The notes under the pieces were generated by a model. It saw only the letters and a list, made by a program, of their open reading frames with translations. It was not told where the DNA came from and ran no database searches. This document shows positions 11,961 to 24,876 of a stretch of DNA of 64,000 bases, piece after piece. Position numbers and translations under genes: made by a program. Each line of letters opens with the position of its first letter. Position 1 is the stretch's first letter. The stretch comes from Callorhinus ursinus (lineage: Eukaryota > Chordata > Mammalia > Carnivora > Otariidae): contig NW_020312788.1 in the NCBI RefSeq assembly GCF_003265705.1, forward strand, positions 8,323,945-8,387,944, in the 5' to 3' direction.

Positions 11961-13096
11961 CAGACATGGCCCATCGAAGTAAGACTTTCAACTACAAATT
12001 TGGTAGGAATGTCACACTTGCTAAGGCTGCTTAGTAACTGAATGTACTTAGTCCTCGACAGGAAGACATTACTCATTTGAAAATTTAACAGGAATGAGAA
12101 ACTGCCCTTGAAGCCAAGTTATTTAAAAGCAAAGCCCAGGCCTGAGAATTAACAGACCATTCAGCCTGTAAACACTCAGAAAATCTCTATCAGTCATGGA
12201 GAAAGAGGTCACCTGTGCTTCAGTCAAGGTGCCATCCTTGTCTTCACTGTAACTTTGAGCACATTTCCTATTAGTGCCACCACAATTACTTTATGCTTCA
12301 TTTTCTCTCTAAACATTTCCTGTTCTCACTCTTTTGCCTCTCTCTTTCTGTCTCCTTCTTTCACTTGATGATTATAAATGGTTTGTGGTGCTAAGAGACG
12401 CAGAAACCTATAAAAGTTCATGCCTTAAGTTAGGGTTTTAACTACTTGTAGGTCTTAGATGCTTGAAAATCTGATAAGAGACATAAATACGTATTCCCTG
12501 AGAAATAAACAGCACCACACATCTTATGTTATTTAAATAATTTCAAGAAGTTCACAAAAGCCCACCTATACATATCAGGATAATACACAGTGCTAGACAC
12601 TTATACACTTAATCACACACATACACATTTGTATTTCCCCATCATCCTGAAATTTTTGTGGAGAGGGTTTCCAATTTATTTCCTTAAAATATATTAAACA
12701 TTGACCTACAGATGATACACAGCAAAATCACACCGATTTAGTGTAACAGGGTAAACAACCTGTTTAAAAAAAATAACAGAATTGCAGAATTTCAGAGGTG
12801 ATCTTACTGATATATAGCATAACTGAGATGTTCATAAACAAAGAAAAATGGTTATCTTACCAGCAAACACACATAATCAGGAGCCTATCTGCCTGTCTTC
12901 TGCTGTCTCTATCTTTGAGTAGTTGACTTCTCCAAGGGTCACATCAGAGAACTGGATTCAGTCAATAACTGTAATCAGCATTGAATGCTATCTATAATTA
13001 AATTTTGAGTTTTTCAAGGTAAATACACCGAAAATTATAATGAAAATACTTACTTCTTGTTTATGGTGAGTGAAACAGGGATTATTTGTGATCTTA

Positions 13097-13250
13097 CTTA
13101 TTTCACAGTTGCCTGTGAGGAAGGTATTGCTGTGCTATTTTGCTGCTAAGGAATCTGATACTTAGGAAGATTTTTTTAAATGGCCATGGCAGAGCTGGGA
13201 TATGTAACAGGGCTTTTTCAGTCCAGAGTCTGGTCTGTTCAACAATATCT
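13097..13250 (-). repeat. MIR SINE, antisense
   Basis: Follows the reverse MIR consensus: 'gctgctaaggaatctgatacttaggaaga' then 'atggcagagctgggatatgta' and cagtccagagtctggtctgt. Ends approximate. Confidence 0.65.
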
Positions 13251-13594
13251 GACAGATTATGGATTTTTAATTAATGGAAATTGTCTTTGTTTTTATTTTT
13301 GGTGCCCACCATAGCCATTTAACATTTCCGTTTCTTTTTTCTACATCCTACATATGTGTGTCGATCCAAACAAGTGGGCTTTAGGCTCTTGACAAGAAGT
13401 GGTTCTACACAAGTCTCTTTATTTACTCTTTTGCCATAGGTGATCAGGATTTTATTAAAAGCATTTGATAACTATGAAAACATTCACGCAGACCCATATA
13501 AAATAATTTCTTCTTCTGGAAAGAGTATTTATGGTGAGAAAACATGGGCCTTATTCCCATGAAAAAATAAACTGAATATTGGTATGCTGCTTAG

Positions 13595-14245
13595 GTAAGA
13601 AGACAGGCACTATGGAACCAGACAGTGTCGGGAAGTCAGCTAACCTCAGAATTTACATCTGTAGAGTGAAATAAACAATAGTGCTGTGTTCATTTTCTAG
13701 GCTGTCATACGAATTGCCACTAACTAGATAGTTGAAAACAACAGATATTTCTTCACTTACTGTTATGAAGGCTCAAAGTGAAATCAAGATGCCAGTCTTC
13801 TCTCTCTCAGAAGACTCTAGGGAAAAATCTGTTCCATGCCTTTCTCTTAGCTTCTGTGTGGTTGGCAGTCTTGGCGGTCCTTGGTTTATAGATACATCCC
13901 TCCAATCTCTACCTCCATTGTCAAAGGATGTTCTTCCTGTGGATCTGTTTCTGTATCCATTCCCTCCACTTATAAAGATACAAGTCACATTGGATTAGGG
14001 CCTGCCTCAGTCCAGTGTAACCTCACCTTAATTTGATTCTATCTGCCAAGACCGGTTTCCAAATAAGGTCACATTCGTGGGTACTAGGGGTTAGGACTTG
14101 AGAGTGTCTTTGGTGGGGGGAGCATGGGGTGGACACAATTCAGTCCACAATAAATACCTATAATTGTGACGTTTAAATGGGATAATGCCCATATAATTTT
14201 CAGTAAATAATAGGCATTCAATAAAGTTAGGGAATATTATGGTTG
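13595..14245 (+). repeat. MIR SINE, sense, split by an LTR-like insertion
   Basis: The 5' half (13595-13680: gtcagctaacctcagaattt, acatctgtagagtgaaataa) and 3' half (14153-14245: gtttaaatgggataatgccc, ataggcattcaataaag) together make a recognisable MIR. The two halves are separated by the LTR-like element at 13681-14147. Confidence 0.65.
13681..14147. mobile_element. LTR-like element inserted in a MIR (467 bp)
   Basis: Bounded by the 5-bp direct repeat caata (13676-13680 and 14148-14152), with near-TG start (gtgctgtgttcattttctag) and CA end (acaattcagtcca). Internal text (cttataaagatacaagtcac, attggattagggcctgcctc, ggttaggacttg) belongs to a common ancient mammalian LTR-like family; a 5-bp duplication suits ERVL/MaLR-type integration. 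Family name not assignable by eye. Overlapping open frames of 71 and 88 codons on the two strands have no viral protein similarity. Confidence 0.6.
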
Positions 14246-17140
14246 ATAATACTTCAGCTGGCTCTGAGAATTAGGTAAGTTATTCAGTCCCTGAGTCAGT
14301 TTCTTAGTCTATAAAAATGGACATAATTATGCTTATCTAAAAGAGCTGTTGAGGAAACTGAATGCTCTAATTCAGTACTGAGGTTGGTAACTAACATAAA
14401 AGATATTCGGTATTAACTGTCCTCTTTCTCAAAGACAAAGCATTGATAAAATGAGCAGTCATTCTCTCTCCAGAGCCAGTGTTATCTTATGCAGCATATT
14501 CCAAAGAAAAGAACCAAGCATTAGGCTAATGCTAGCTGCTGGAACTAATAAACCCCCACATTACTGTGGTTATCTAATATTATATTTCATGTTCAAGCAA
14601 TAGCCGAAGCTGGTATTCCTAGGCAATGAGGGATTTTCCTTCTCTTGGTAATTTGGTGACAAGTTTCTTATATTTGAAGGCTCTACCACCCCCACTGGAT
14701 TTAAGGACTTGAGGCCTTAGAAGGATCTGTGCTTACCAAGAGGAAGGAAAAAGAGAGAGCAGGAAAAGACATACCTGCTTCTTCAAAGCTTTGGCCAAGA
14801 AGTGCTACTCATCAGACACATGGCCATACCTAGATTGAAACAAGACTGGATAATGTAGTTTTGGGTCAAGCACACACATTCTAGCAGCAACAACTCTATT
14901 CCATGGAAGGGAAAACAACACATTTTGGTGCACAGCAGCTGTTTCTATCATAATCCTTTCTCTCATGCATTTTCCATATTGCCATCTCCATCATCTCTTT
15001 TTTCTTCTGTTTTCTGCTACAGATAGGCCCCCTCAACTACTCTTTGGTGTACTATGTACTGGCTATGCCTTTTTTTCTCTATCCCACATTTTAGTTATGC
15101 CCTGTGTAGTCTCTCTCTTTGTATACTTTCTTGGCAAATGAATCCACTTTCCAGAATTTTATCCTGCCTGGACAGGATGAAATTTTGAGCTCCAACCTCC
15201 TCCGGGGTGCCATCCCAGACTTTCTTTCTGCCGGGCATCTTCTGCTATTGGCACCTGGCACGTCTACCTCCAAGTGCCTAGCTAAACCCTTTATTCCCCT
15301 CTCCCATCTCTAAGCCTGCTTCTTAGTTATCTGAGCTTTTGAAAAACATTTGTGAAAGGCTTACTCACAAACTAGTGTGCTACATGCTCCTTCGCCTTAA
15401 ATTTAGATCCATTTAAAAATAAAGATAAAGGAAATGAAGAGAAGAATGCATGTGTGCAGTCTCCATGAGAAAGGAAAGAAGAGAGAGGAGGCAAGGAAGC
15501 AAACGTAGGCCAGAGAGCATCTGGTATCGGCAGTGAAGTGCCCTCACAAGCTCCCGGATTAGCCTGGCAAGGGGTGAAGAGCCAAAACTGAGGCCCATGT
15601 CCAGTTGGGCTTTGGCATGAGAGTTCAGAGTTTATGGCCTTGGAAGAACCTGTAATTTTTAATATACATGTGTTTACAGTAATTTATGAATATTATAAAT
15701 GTTTAAGATATTATCTAACCCAGTTCTCTCATATTCTGAGTCACACTTATTTTGAGCAGCAGATAGTTTTTGTATTATTAACATATATACTACATACAAA
15801 ACAAAACACTAAACCTAACACTTAGCTGTACCCATATGACTCCGATTTTTACAAAATCGTACTATCGTCTGACTCAGTCCAACACACACACACACACACG
15901 TGCACACGTGCATAAATGATACAATGCCTACTTTAACCTAAGCCTTAGGAAATTATTTGAATAAAAAAAGAAAATTATTTGAATATGGACAGCTGCAGTG
16001 ATTCCACTACCTAATTTTAATATTTTATTTACTTAAAAACCTTCCTATATGACAGATCTCATTTGTTGTGCGAATCTTTTTCATCTTTTAATTTAAATAT
16101 TTGGGTAATTATCAGTGGGGCGGCCTGTTTTCATGAAAATTACTCAGATTTTGTTGGACTTCTTAAATCATCTGCTGAAAAGCCAGGGGAACTTAAATCT
16201 TTTCTGATGCTAAATGACCTATCTGATGCATTTTGTTACTGACTACTTTAAAGATAAAAATATAGCTAGCCTATTCATTAACTGCAAGTCCTGAGTAAAG
16301 GATAAATAACAGATGAACAGTCTCTACCAACACCTCAGCATGGCGTTTAACGGCTGCCAAAAGTTCTGCATAATCGTCTGGAAAGCTTAATCGTTCCCTA
16401 TTACACTTTTCAAAAGAGAAGAGTAGTTATTAATCCTGGTATTCACACAAAATTTTCACAGTAGATCTTCATTGAATAAATAGTGTTGTTTCGTATAAAG
16501 ATTTTGGTTTTATGTAACACTTAACTGTTACAGGTTAAACAAATAGCAGTGTGTTAGCAAGAAGAAAAACTGGATTTGGTAAAGAAAACCATATTTTAGT
16601 CTGTGTTAAACTGTACATTTAATTGGTGGTTTGAGGAAAGAGAAAATAGAAGTGTCTTTCTGGAGACCATGGAGTTCCCCTTTTTTATAGAGCGAGGGTT
16701 TGTTGTTGTTTTTTTTTTCCTTCTTTTTTCTTTCACTCGTAAAAGAAAATCCTTATAATAGTTCAATTAATCATGTTTTATCTTTCTAAAGTATGTTATT
16801 TCTCAAATGTGTGGGAGAAGTTGGCTTTTTAAGGAAACATAATGGATTGTGTAGCAGCCTTTCTCCTTTTCATCACTGGTGCCTCAGAATCCTATTCACG
16901 TTTTTAAAACAAATATTTGCCTGTCTAATATTTCATTTCCACCACAACGGCTCTAAAGCACTTTCATAGTTAGTATTAACTTACTTAGGACTTATAATTT
17001 ATACATTTATCATATTTCCAAAGAAGCATAAAGTGACAGTATAAAAGATACATGCATTTAGACCATTGAAATGGAAATAGAACAACTAAAACAATGTGAA
17101 GGGAAATAGAAATAATTGTACTGAAATTTTAAACTCATAG

Positions 17141-17349
17141 GGTTTTTTTGGTTTTTTTTTTAAGATTTTTTATTTATTCATTTGAGAGAGAGAGAGAGCA
17201 AGCAAGATCATGAGCAGGGGGAAGGGGCAGAGGGAGAAGCAGGCTCCCTGCTCAGCAGGGAGCCCGATGCAGGACTCAATCCCAGGACCCTGGGATCATG
17301 ACCTGAGCCGAAGGCAGACGCTTAACCGACTGAGCCACCCAGGTGCCCC
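17141..17349 (-). mobile_element. Carnivore SINE, antisense
   Basis: Poly-T/G tail, ttttttatttattcatttga, GA-rich body, ctgagccacccaggtgcccc end. Target-site duplication ttaaactcatag at 17129-17140 and 17350-17361 (perfect 12 bp). Confidence 0.97.
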
Positions 17350-17759
17350 TTAAACTCATAGTTTTAGGCAAGAAGGCGAAAAGGGAATACAATTAATGAA
17401 ATAATTCTTATTGTCCTGTTTTTTTAATAAAAAATAAATGAAACCTTTTGATTCCTCAAGAGAGATCAATTATTTCTGGGAAATTGATTATAAAAGGAGT
17501 ACATAATGCAAATATTTACTAAAATGACATTAACCAACATAAACATTGCATTTAGTGGTAGTTTTATGGAGGAAAAATGAAAAAGCATTCGTATGTCAAT
17601 CCAGAATGAAAACTTGAAGTTTGCATATGAAACTCTAATAAAGCAAAAGTACTTCAATAAGAGATCTAACCTAATGAGTCTCTGAGAAGTGGCTGTGTTT
17701 TAATCTAACTTAATGAGCAATGCAGCCAAGTATACTCTGAGGAATAAGCATTTGCAGAC

Positions 17760-17960
17760 TTAGCTTATTCGACTATCTTCTTGTAACATGATTTGTCTGA
17801 GCCACCGATTTGACGGGACTTTAAAGGCAAACACGTCAAGGCCGACAAAGTCGGCATTGTGTTTAGTCTGTATGGCTGAATGAAGACCAACATAATATGA
17901 CTGAGATGTGCAGAGAGGAAATTAAACATTCTGTTGTAGAAACAGTAATCCAAGCTTATC
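17760..17960. promoter_or_regulatory. CpG-containing palindromic patch, candidate conserved element
   Basis: Within 17770-17860 about half a dozen CpGs occur in an intron that is otherwise CpG-poor, and a perfect hairpin GCCGAC-AAA-GTCGGC lies at 17841-17855. No repeat family is recognised here. Retained CpGs can mean selection or lack of germline methylation; function is unknown. Confidence 0.2.
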
Positions 17961-18229
17961 CAACAAGGAACTCTGATAGGAGTGAGCCCTTGTGATGTGG
18001 GTAGACCCAGTTCTTTTTTTCCATTAGGAAATTACTTCCTCAATTGATCTTAGGCCTTTCTGGCTGACATTCTAAAACTACTGCTTTTTATTGTGAAAAA
18101 ATACAAACATGTTTTAAAAATAGAAAATACTATATGCCCATCTCCCAGTTTTAGTAAAAGTCAACACACAACTAATGTTGCTGCAAATAACCAGACTTTC
18201 TCTCTGCCTTCCATTCTCTCACCCTGGAT

Positions 18230-18690
18230 TACAATAGTCGCCCATTATCTGCAGCCTTGCTTTCTGCAGTTTCAGTTAGCCATGGGCAACCATGGTTTGA
18301 AAGCAGATGATCATCTGTCTGACTATCATCAAAAGCTCAGTGGTAGCCTAACGTTATGTCATGATACCTGTGTCATTCACCTCACTTCATCTCAACACAT
18401 AGACATTTTATTATCTCACATATTACGAGAAGTGTCAGTACATTACAATAAGATATTTTGAGAGAGAGAGAGACCCCACATTTACAAAAATTTTATTACA
18501 GCACATGGTTATAATGGTTCTATTTTATTGTTACTGTTGTTAATCTCTTACTGTGCCTAATTTATCAGTTAAACTTTATCATAGGTGTGTATGTATAGGG
18601 AAAAATATAATATATTTTGGATTCAGTATCATTTGTGGTTTCAGGCATCCACTAGGGGCCTTGGAATGCACGCCCCACAGTTACCCTAAA
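18230..18690. mobile_element. Tigger-like (TcMar) DNA transposon remnant
   Basis: Begins agtcgcccattatctgcag and 'tttcagttagccatgggcaaccatggt', and ends with 'ttgttaatctcttactgtgcctaatttat', 'aactttatcataggtgtgtatgtatag' and 'ggtttcaggcatccactaggggccttgga', the signature ends of a Tigger/MER2-type element. Internal part deleted; no transposase frame. The 122-codon frame at 18093-18461 overlaps it and is spurious. Confidence 0.75.
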
Positions 18691-19010
18691 AGCTGTAGCA
18701 CTTTATCCATAAATATTTCACTGTGTACCCCTAAAAAGTAAATACTATTTTAAAAAGCCACAATAGCATCACACCTAAAAACAATTGTCAATAATTCCTG
18801 TGATAGCTTGTCCCCAGATGGTCAATAAAATATGGAAAAAATGATCCCCTACCATTCCCAGGCCTTGACTTTAAGAAGACTGGACGTTTCTACTTCTCCC
18901 TTGGGAGTACTGAGCTTCCACATGGACATCTTACTATCCTGCTGAAGAGACCATATAGAAAAGTACCACAAAAAGGGACTATATAGAGAAATTATATATA
19001 GTTTTTATAG

Positions 19011-19200
19011 AAACTGTATCTCTGTATGTATATATACCTCCATCTCTCCCTCTGTATATACATATATATATACACACCTATGTATACACAGTCTTTATAT
19101 TATATATCTCTATATATAACTCTATATATACAGTTTTTATAAAAATTATATATATAAAAAGTCTCTCTCTACATAGATAAATAGATATAGATATGTATCT
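19011..19200. repeat. TA-rich low-complexity tract
   Basis: Repeated tatata/tatctctatata units with palindromic AT stretches and a short GATA run. Simple-sequence region; nothing else is seen in it. Confidence 0.9.
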
Positions 19201-20569
19201 TTAGATTATATTTATCTAGAGTCAGAGAAAGGGAGAGACCCAATTGTTCCAGCATATTGCATCCAGCCTTAAACTATCCCCACCCAGGTACTAGACATAT
19301 CAGTGAAGACTTTCCAGATTCTCTACACGAGTGCAGCCACCAACCAAACATCTGAGTGACCCCAATTTACACTGTGTGGAGCAGAAGAATGGCCCACCTG
19401 GGTCCAGCCTAAATTTCCTGTCCATAGAATCACGAATAATAAAATGACTGTTATTTTAAACCACAATGTCTTGTTTTGGTTTATTCCAGTGAATAGATAA
19501 CCGAACATTTCCGTAATATTATCAATGTCCAGTCAGTGTTCAGCTTTCTCCAATTGGCTCATAAATGTTTTGGTTATAGTTGGTTTGTTTAAATCAAGAA
19601 TTAAATGAGTAACCCTAGAATTCTAAATAATAATGAAATTACTTTATGTAGATATTTCCCATTTTATCAGACACTATTATAGAAATTATCTAGTGTGATA
19701 TGGTTGCTCTGTATAAATAGGTGATTCGAGCAAAGATTCTATCTCCATCACACAGATGAAAAATCAAAACAAAACAAAACAAAAACCCAGATCCAGAGAG
19801 ATTAAATTACTTACCAGAAAAATTGTATCTGAAATTTAAACCCAGATCTTCACATTTAAAGTCTAGAGCTCTTTCCCTTATTCTACAAATGGGTGAGCCT
19901 TCATAGATTTTTATTACCGTGATTGGCTCTAATAAAACTCATTATTGAAACCACAAAGAAACAAATATTTCCTTATTGCTCATTCTTATCTTGAGATGCA
20001 TTTATTTCCCAAATGTATCCCTCTTTTTAGTCTCTGCCATCTCCCCTTAATACAGGCTTTGCTGATCTCTCTTCATTTATCTATCTTTCTTAGTACCAAA
20101 GTCCTAATTTATCTCTAAGCCTCTGATCCTGCCCCCTCTGGGTTCTCCTGCTTTCCATTGCCAGATGCACTTATCAAAAACTAAACTTGGTCACCTTGCC
20201 TTCTCTGCCTGGTAACCTTTAACAATTCTTAAACCAATATTCACAGAAAAGAATATTCTCAAAGGACCATAAGTTCTCCCAGAAAATCTTAAAAACTTGT
20301 ATACGTTGGTGAAAACTCAAAACAAAATAATCTTCTGACTCAGTAAGATAATCACTTAATAATAGAGGGCTACCTGACTTCGGTGCCCATGACCACATTT
20401 GGACTGATAATGAGACCTCATGGTGCTAAAGTATGCTATATAAATAAAAGTTTTGAAATCACTGGCTAGTAAAATTCATGAGAGAATTGAATGATAAAAC
20501 ATAGGCATACCCATGCAGAAGTCAAAAGAACATATACCATATAATTTGGTGCCATACCAATTACTGCAA

Positions 20570-20960
20570 ATGCATTTTGTCCACCAGCAGCACAAGGCAG
20601 CTTGTAATTCCTCAACACACGACACATTATTTCATGCCTCCCTACCTTTGTTCATTCTGTTCCCTCTGCCTGCAATAGTCTTCCGTTTCCAGTTTCCTCA
20701 TCCCCCAGCTGCATTCTTTTCTTCCCCCCCCCCCCCACTCAAAGTCTCAGTTCAAGTGACATCTTTCCCTGAAAAGCCTCTATGGAGACCACCTCCTTCA
20801 TCAGCACCACCAACCCAGGAATGGATGGACCTCATCAGGACTTCCCTTTACATGTCTTTTTCTCCCAGTAGACCATAAACTGCAATGTCAGGGACAGTAT
20901 CTTTCCAATTTTTCGATTTCCAGCTCTTCGCACAGCGGTCCTCTGTTACAGGAATGCATG
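20570..20960 (+). repeat. L2 LINE 3' fragment, sense
   Basis: Ordered L2 segments: ttcattctgttccctctgcc with ctgcaatagtcttcc, 'ctcaaagtctcagttcaagtgacatc', 'ttccctgaaaagcctct', 'tagaccataaactgcaatgtcagggacagtatc'. A run of about 14 C lies at 20726-20739. This accounts for the 121-codon frame at 20513-20878, which is not a gene. Confidence 0.75.
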
Positions 20961-23245
20961 CATATGTGGGATGGAAAGGTCTCCATCCACAGTTTTCACT
21001 GTGGTGTTGCTCAATGGTGCTGAATGCATTCTAACTTAGACTTCTGCTAAAACAGGCATTCAGACTGCCGTATGTGGGAAGTTGGTATCAGGGGCATGTC
21101 ACTTAAGCAGGAAGCAAACTCAGACAAGTATCCCTCTCTTTAAGAATGACTTTTTTGTTGTTTTTTCCCTTTGGATAATTACATACCCTTTTTTTATGAG
21201 AGAAATTTGTGAATTTAGGGCTTTGGAAATATCTCAGTAGTTCAAAGATTTTAGCCAAATTTTGTCAGAGTGCATAAAAGAATCTACTGAGAGAAGGAAC
21301 TGGAAAAATAGAATGGGTCCATATTTTAGATGACTTTGAGAGGCAAAATAAGATTTCGGATTTTACTTTCTACACTCTGAATCTTCCCTGTTTTTTGTTT
21401 GTTTGTTTGTTTCGTTTTGTTTTTAGAAAGGGATATTACATGGTAACACCTTAAGAGATGATCCATTCTTTCCAGACCAAAATATTATGGGCTAGTTTTC
21501 TGTGCTGAGCATAACAAGATTGGAGTTCTAACAGCCTGCAGTAATCAACTGACAGACTTTCCAAACATTATTCCTCTTTAGAGTTAGAGATAAAGATTGA
21601 GACCTTGGATTCTGAAAATCTTCAGTATTTCAGAAAAAATGAAATCACTTTATTTTCCAGATTTTTTTTTTTTTTACTAATAATTCCTGTCCTTTCTCAT
21701 AATAGCTTAAAATAAAGCCATGTTTCCTGTTCAAATTTACTCTGGACTGAAAAAAATGGCTAGGCTCTGTATTACTATTATTTTTTCAATTCAAATTAAA
21801 TCAGTTTAGCTGTTATCTTAAAGCACCTTTGTCTATTTTACCTGAACTGTTATATTTAAAAATCATGCTCTACCTCATTTGTGGTTGTTATTAAACTTCT
21901 CAAGTTCTTTTTAAGATAAGAATGGTAGCTCATATGTGAAAAAAGGTATGAGATATGACAATGAAAATAAGATTTAAAATTGAAATTTGCCTATGATATT
22001 GTTATAATCAAGTTAAAACCTACAGGGATAGAATTACCAAGAACAGAGAAACAATACTCTTTGACTAACCAGTAGGGGATTGTCTGAGGTTCTTGCTGCA
22101 AAGCTGATAATATACTAGCTGTATTTAGGAGAATCTAGCCTAAAAATTTATTCAGTGAAATTAACTCTTGAGAAACTTTGCATATACATGGGATATTCAT
22201 AATATAAGTGTATATATAACCCACTGCTCCCTTAAAATATGTCTCTAGGTGCAATTTGTGGAGCCATCAAAAAATTTCCGTTTTTGTAAACCCCTGTATT
22301 AAGACTAATTATATTTTTTGGTAATGAGATAACCTTTTTGCTTTGAACTTGGTTCTTGAAACTTAGTCTAAAGTTACCAACTCATGAACTTTTCTACTGG
22401 GATGTGATTCAAGTTCTAATTTTTTCAGATAAACTAAGATTCTGCAAGATGAACTATTTTAGTCTACCAATGTCTTATCATGTAGAATAAATCTCAGGGC
22501 TTAAGTGCCCATTGGTGCTAATAATCTTGCAACATTTCCAGACCGATATTCTGAACATCTCTTTGCACCATTCTCTCTTTGTGATTCTCTAAATGTGATG
22601 GAAGAGTTTGGGTGAAAGTACATTTGTCCCAGAATAGAAAATATTCCCTCAACCTTTTAGGAAAAAGACTCCTTTGTGTTTATTTTAGTCTCATGTGCCT
22701 TTTTTCTAATGTTAAAAACAGATTGCAGGTGGGAAAATTGTAATTAAAGATTTGAATGAGTTGGGTTTAATTTATCAAGGTTTAATTATAAATTAAACAT
22801 ATGTAAATTAAATATGAACACGGATCCAAGTAGGCTGCTTCTATTCATTACAGGCAATCCTTTCTGAGGTTTGAAAACTGAATTACTCATGTATCAGACT
22901 GATTTTATGATTTTCTAAAAACAGCCATGTATTTTTATTTCTGAGTAGTAGTATGTTCCAAAAGAACCAGTAACCACTCCTTGCTTTCTCAGTGACAATA
23001 TTCATTACTTTTCAGTGAAAATCATGTTTATCAAGAAATACCAATGGAGTTTTCTAGGGTCAAATATACTGCAGAAAGGGGGTTTATATCAGGTCCTTTA
23101 AACATATGTGTTTTTCATGCATCCTTCACAATTATATGCATCCTGCTTAATAGATTTTGATGTATAATTACCTTAATATTTTTGTAGGTTAGGAGATCAG
23201 ATAATGACATTTTTATGTAGTGTGCGATTTTCTTTTTTTGATCAG

Positions 23246-23671
23246 GTTCTCTCTTTAGGAGCAGATGTCCTGCCAGAATATAAACTGCAGACCCCACGCA
23301 TCAACAAGTTTACAATATTGCACTACAGCCCCTTCAAGGCAGTCTGGGATTGGCTTATTCTGCTCTTGGTCATATACACTGCTATTTTCACGCCCTATTC
23401 TGCAGCCTTTCTCCTCAATGACAGAGAAGAACAGAAAAGACGAGAATGTGGCTATTCTTGTAGCCCTTTGAATGTGGTGGACTTGATTGTGGATATTATG
23501 TTCATCATAGATATTCTCATAAACTTCAGAACAACATATGTAAATCAGAATGAAGAAGTGGTAAGTGATCCGGCCAAAATAGCAATACACTACTTCAAAG
23601 GCTGGTTCCTGATCGACATGGTTGCAGCAATTCCTTTTGACTTGCTGATTTTTGGATCTGGTTCTGATGAG
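23246..23671 (+). CDS. KCNH7: KCNH7 exon (HERG exon 6 equivalent): S1-S3 of ERG3 channel
   Basis: Encodes 142 residues of the Kv11.3 (ERG3) potassium channel, a plasma-membrane voltage-gated channel. The exon starts after the acceptor tttttttgatcag in phase 0 ([15 protein letters not shown]) and ends GSGSDE at the donor gag|gtaagt, phase 0. In exon residue numbers: end of the cytosolic N-linker 1-32, S1 about 33-56, S1-S2 loop with a charged [10 protein letters not shown] stretch, S2 about 77-99 ([18 protein letters not shown]), S3 about 116-136 ([17 protein letters not shown]). Voltage-sensor acidic residues equivalent to HERG D411, D456, D460, D466 and D501 are at 35, 79, 83, 89 and 124; the equivalent of N470 is at 93. 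The family is certain. KCNH7 rather than KCNH2/KCNH6 is chosen from loop residues ([20 protein letters not shown]) and the next exon's TTTLIG start; I recall these as ERG3-specific but could not align them. Confidence 0.97.
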
Positions 23672-24665
23672 GTAAGTGCTGCTTAAGAATCTTATTCTCT
23701 GAAAGATTGCAATTACAAAAATGAATCTATTTCAACTGCAAAAAAACAAAAAACAAAAAACCCGCAAGTTGTTGCCGTACAAACTTCCCGTATCTCAGAG
23801 ATGAAATTCATTTCATCGGAAATGCTATAAAATGAAAGGGGACAATCTTGCCACCGCAAATACTTCACAATTCTCTCTTTTTTTGTTAAGAGATATTAAA
23901 GACTATTTATCTTTTAACCAAGGAAGAAAACTTTGGAAAAGTGTTTCATAGCACATAACACATTTCCAGGCTGTAAAATCTCTACATGTTAACTTCATCG
24001 GTATAAAACTGTCAAAGTAGACGATGTCTCTTTCTTTCTCGACTCGTAATTGTGGTTGGAGACAGCAGGAACTTGTTTTATGTTTAAATTATGTGGAAGA
24101 GGCATCTTCTAAAATGCCTTGTTCAAAACTCTTTCTCTTAAATAATATCTAGAATGGAAAAGACTTCTTGTGTTCCCAGTATCTTATGAAGCTAGAAACT
24201 TCAAGGAAATCTGACAAGTAAAAGTACAGTGCATTTTCTGGTTGGAGTCCATAATTTTAACCAGATTCTCAAGGGGTTCTTTGATCCAAAAGCAGTTAAG
24301 TTCTCCTAAAGTCCCCTCCATTTAATTGCCATGAATTTTTATTGTAAATAATCTTCCTGGATTCTATAATGGAAAGACTTACAGAAGATGTGAAAGTAGT
24401 TCTCAGGGAGTGGCTTGAGAAAGATAACCTCAATGTGTTGAGTTTTAAAAATTCAGGGTACTTTTCTACCTGAGAACCCCATCTTTTCTTTTTGTTCGAG
24501 AGATCAAATATCAAAATGCCTTCTGCAGATGTTTGCTCCCTGACCAATTAAGGCTTCAGGATAAAAGAATCTTCCTCTGCCGAGGGGAACAATTAGTTTA
24601 GAAGTAAATTCTCTCCAATAGATCATGCCTGTTGAACTCTGGGCAGCTAAGAACAGGGCAGTGGA

Positions 24666-24876
24666 GGGGTACCTGGGTGGCTCAGTCAGTTAAGCATCAG
24701 ACTGGTTTCAGCTTTGGTTGTGATCTCAGGGTCCTGGGATGGAGCCCTGTGTCGGGCCCATGGAGTCTGCTTGAGAGATTCTCTCTGTCTCCCTACCCTG
24801 CTGCCACTCTCCCAGTTCCTGCTTTTTCTTTTCTTTCTCTCTTTCTCAAATAAATAAGTACAATCTTAAAAAAAAA
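24666..24876 (+). mobile_element. Carnivore SINE, sense
   Basis: Head ggggtacctgggtggctcag, body with gggtcctgggatggagccct, pyrimidine-rich middle, tail caaataaataag then poly-A. Target-site duplication gaacagggcagtgga (24651-24665) versus gagcagggcaatgga (24877-24891), two mismatches, so relatively old. The 73-codon frame at 24632-24853 is a translation of the SINE. Confidence 0.97.

Larger units (their letters stand above)
1..23245 (+). other. KCNH7: KCNH7 intron (3' part) before the S1-S3 exon
   Basis: No exon-like sequence of KCNH7 or any other gene was recognised here. By homology with KCNH2 this is the intron before the HERG exon 6 equivalent; its 5' end lies outside the window. It ends with a pyrimidine-rich acceptor (ttttctttttttgatcag). 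Contents: CA repeats, two LTR-like elements, L2/MIR fragments, three antisense carnivore SINEs, a 2.5-kb antisense old L1 (9.5-12.0 kb), a Tigger-like element (18.2-18.7 kb) and long AT-rich stretches where I see nothing identifiable (about 850-1550, 5240-6650, 7000-9100, 12000-13100, 14450-17100, 21000-23200). Confidence 0.85.

Noticed and set aside
18093..18461. 122-codon open frame
   Set aside because: Overlaps the Tigger-like remnant and its flank; no transposase motif and no codon structure.
23204..23245. Upstream extension of the S1-S3 exon to an ATG at 23204
   Set aside because: The frame is open, but the sequence is the pyrimidine-rich acceptor tract; family homology begins exactly at [12 protein letters not shown] after the AG.
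23255..23590. 111-codon minus-strand open frame
   Set aside because: Shadow of the KCNH7 S1-S3 exon; the + strand frame has clear channel motifs and splice sites.
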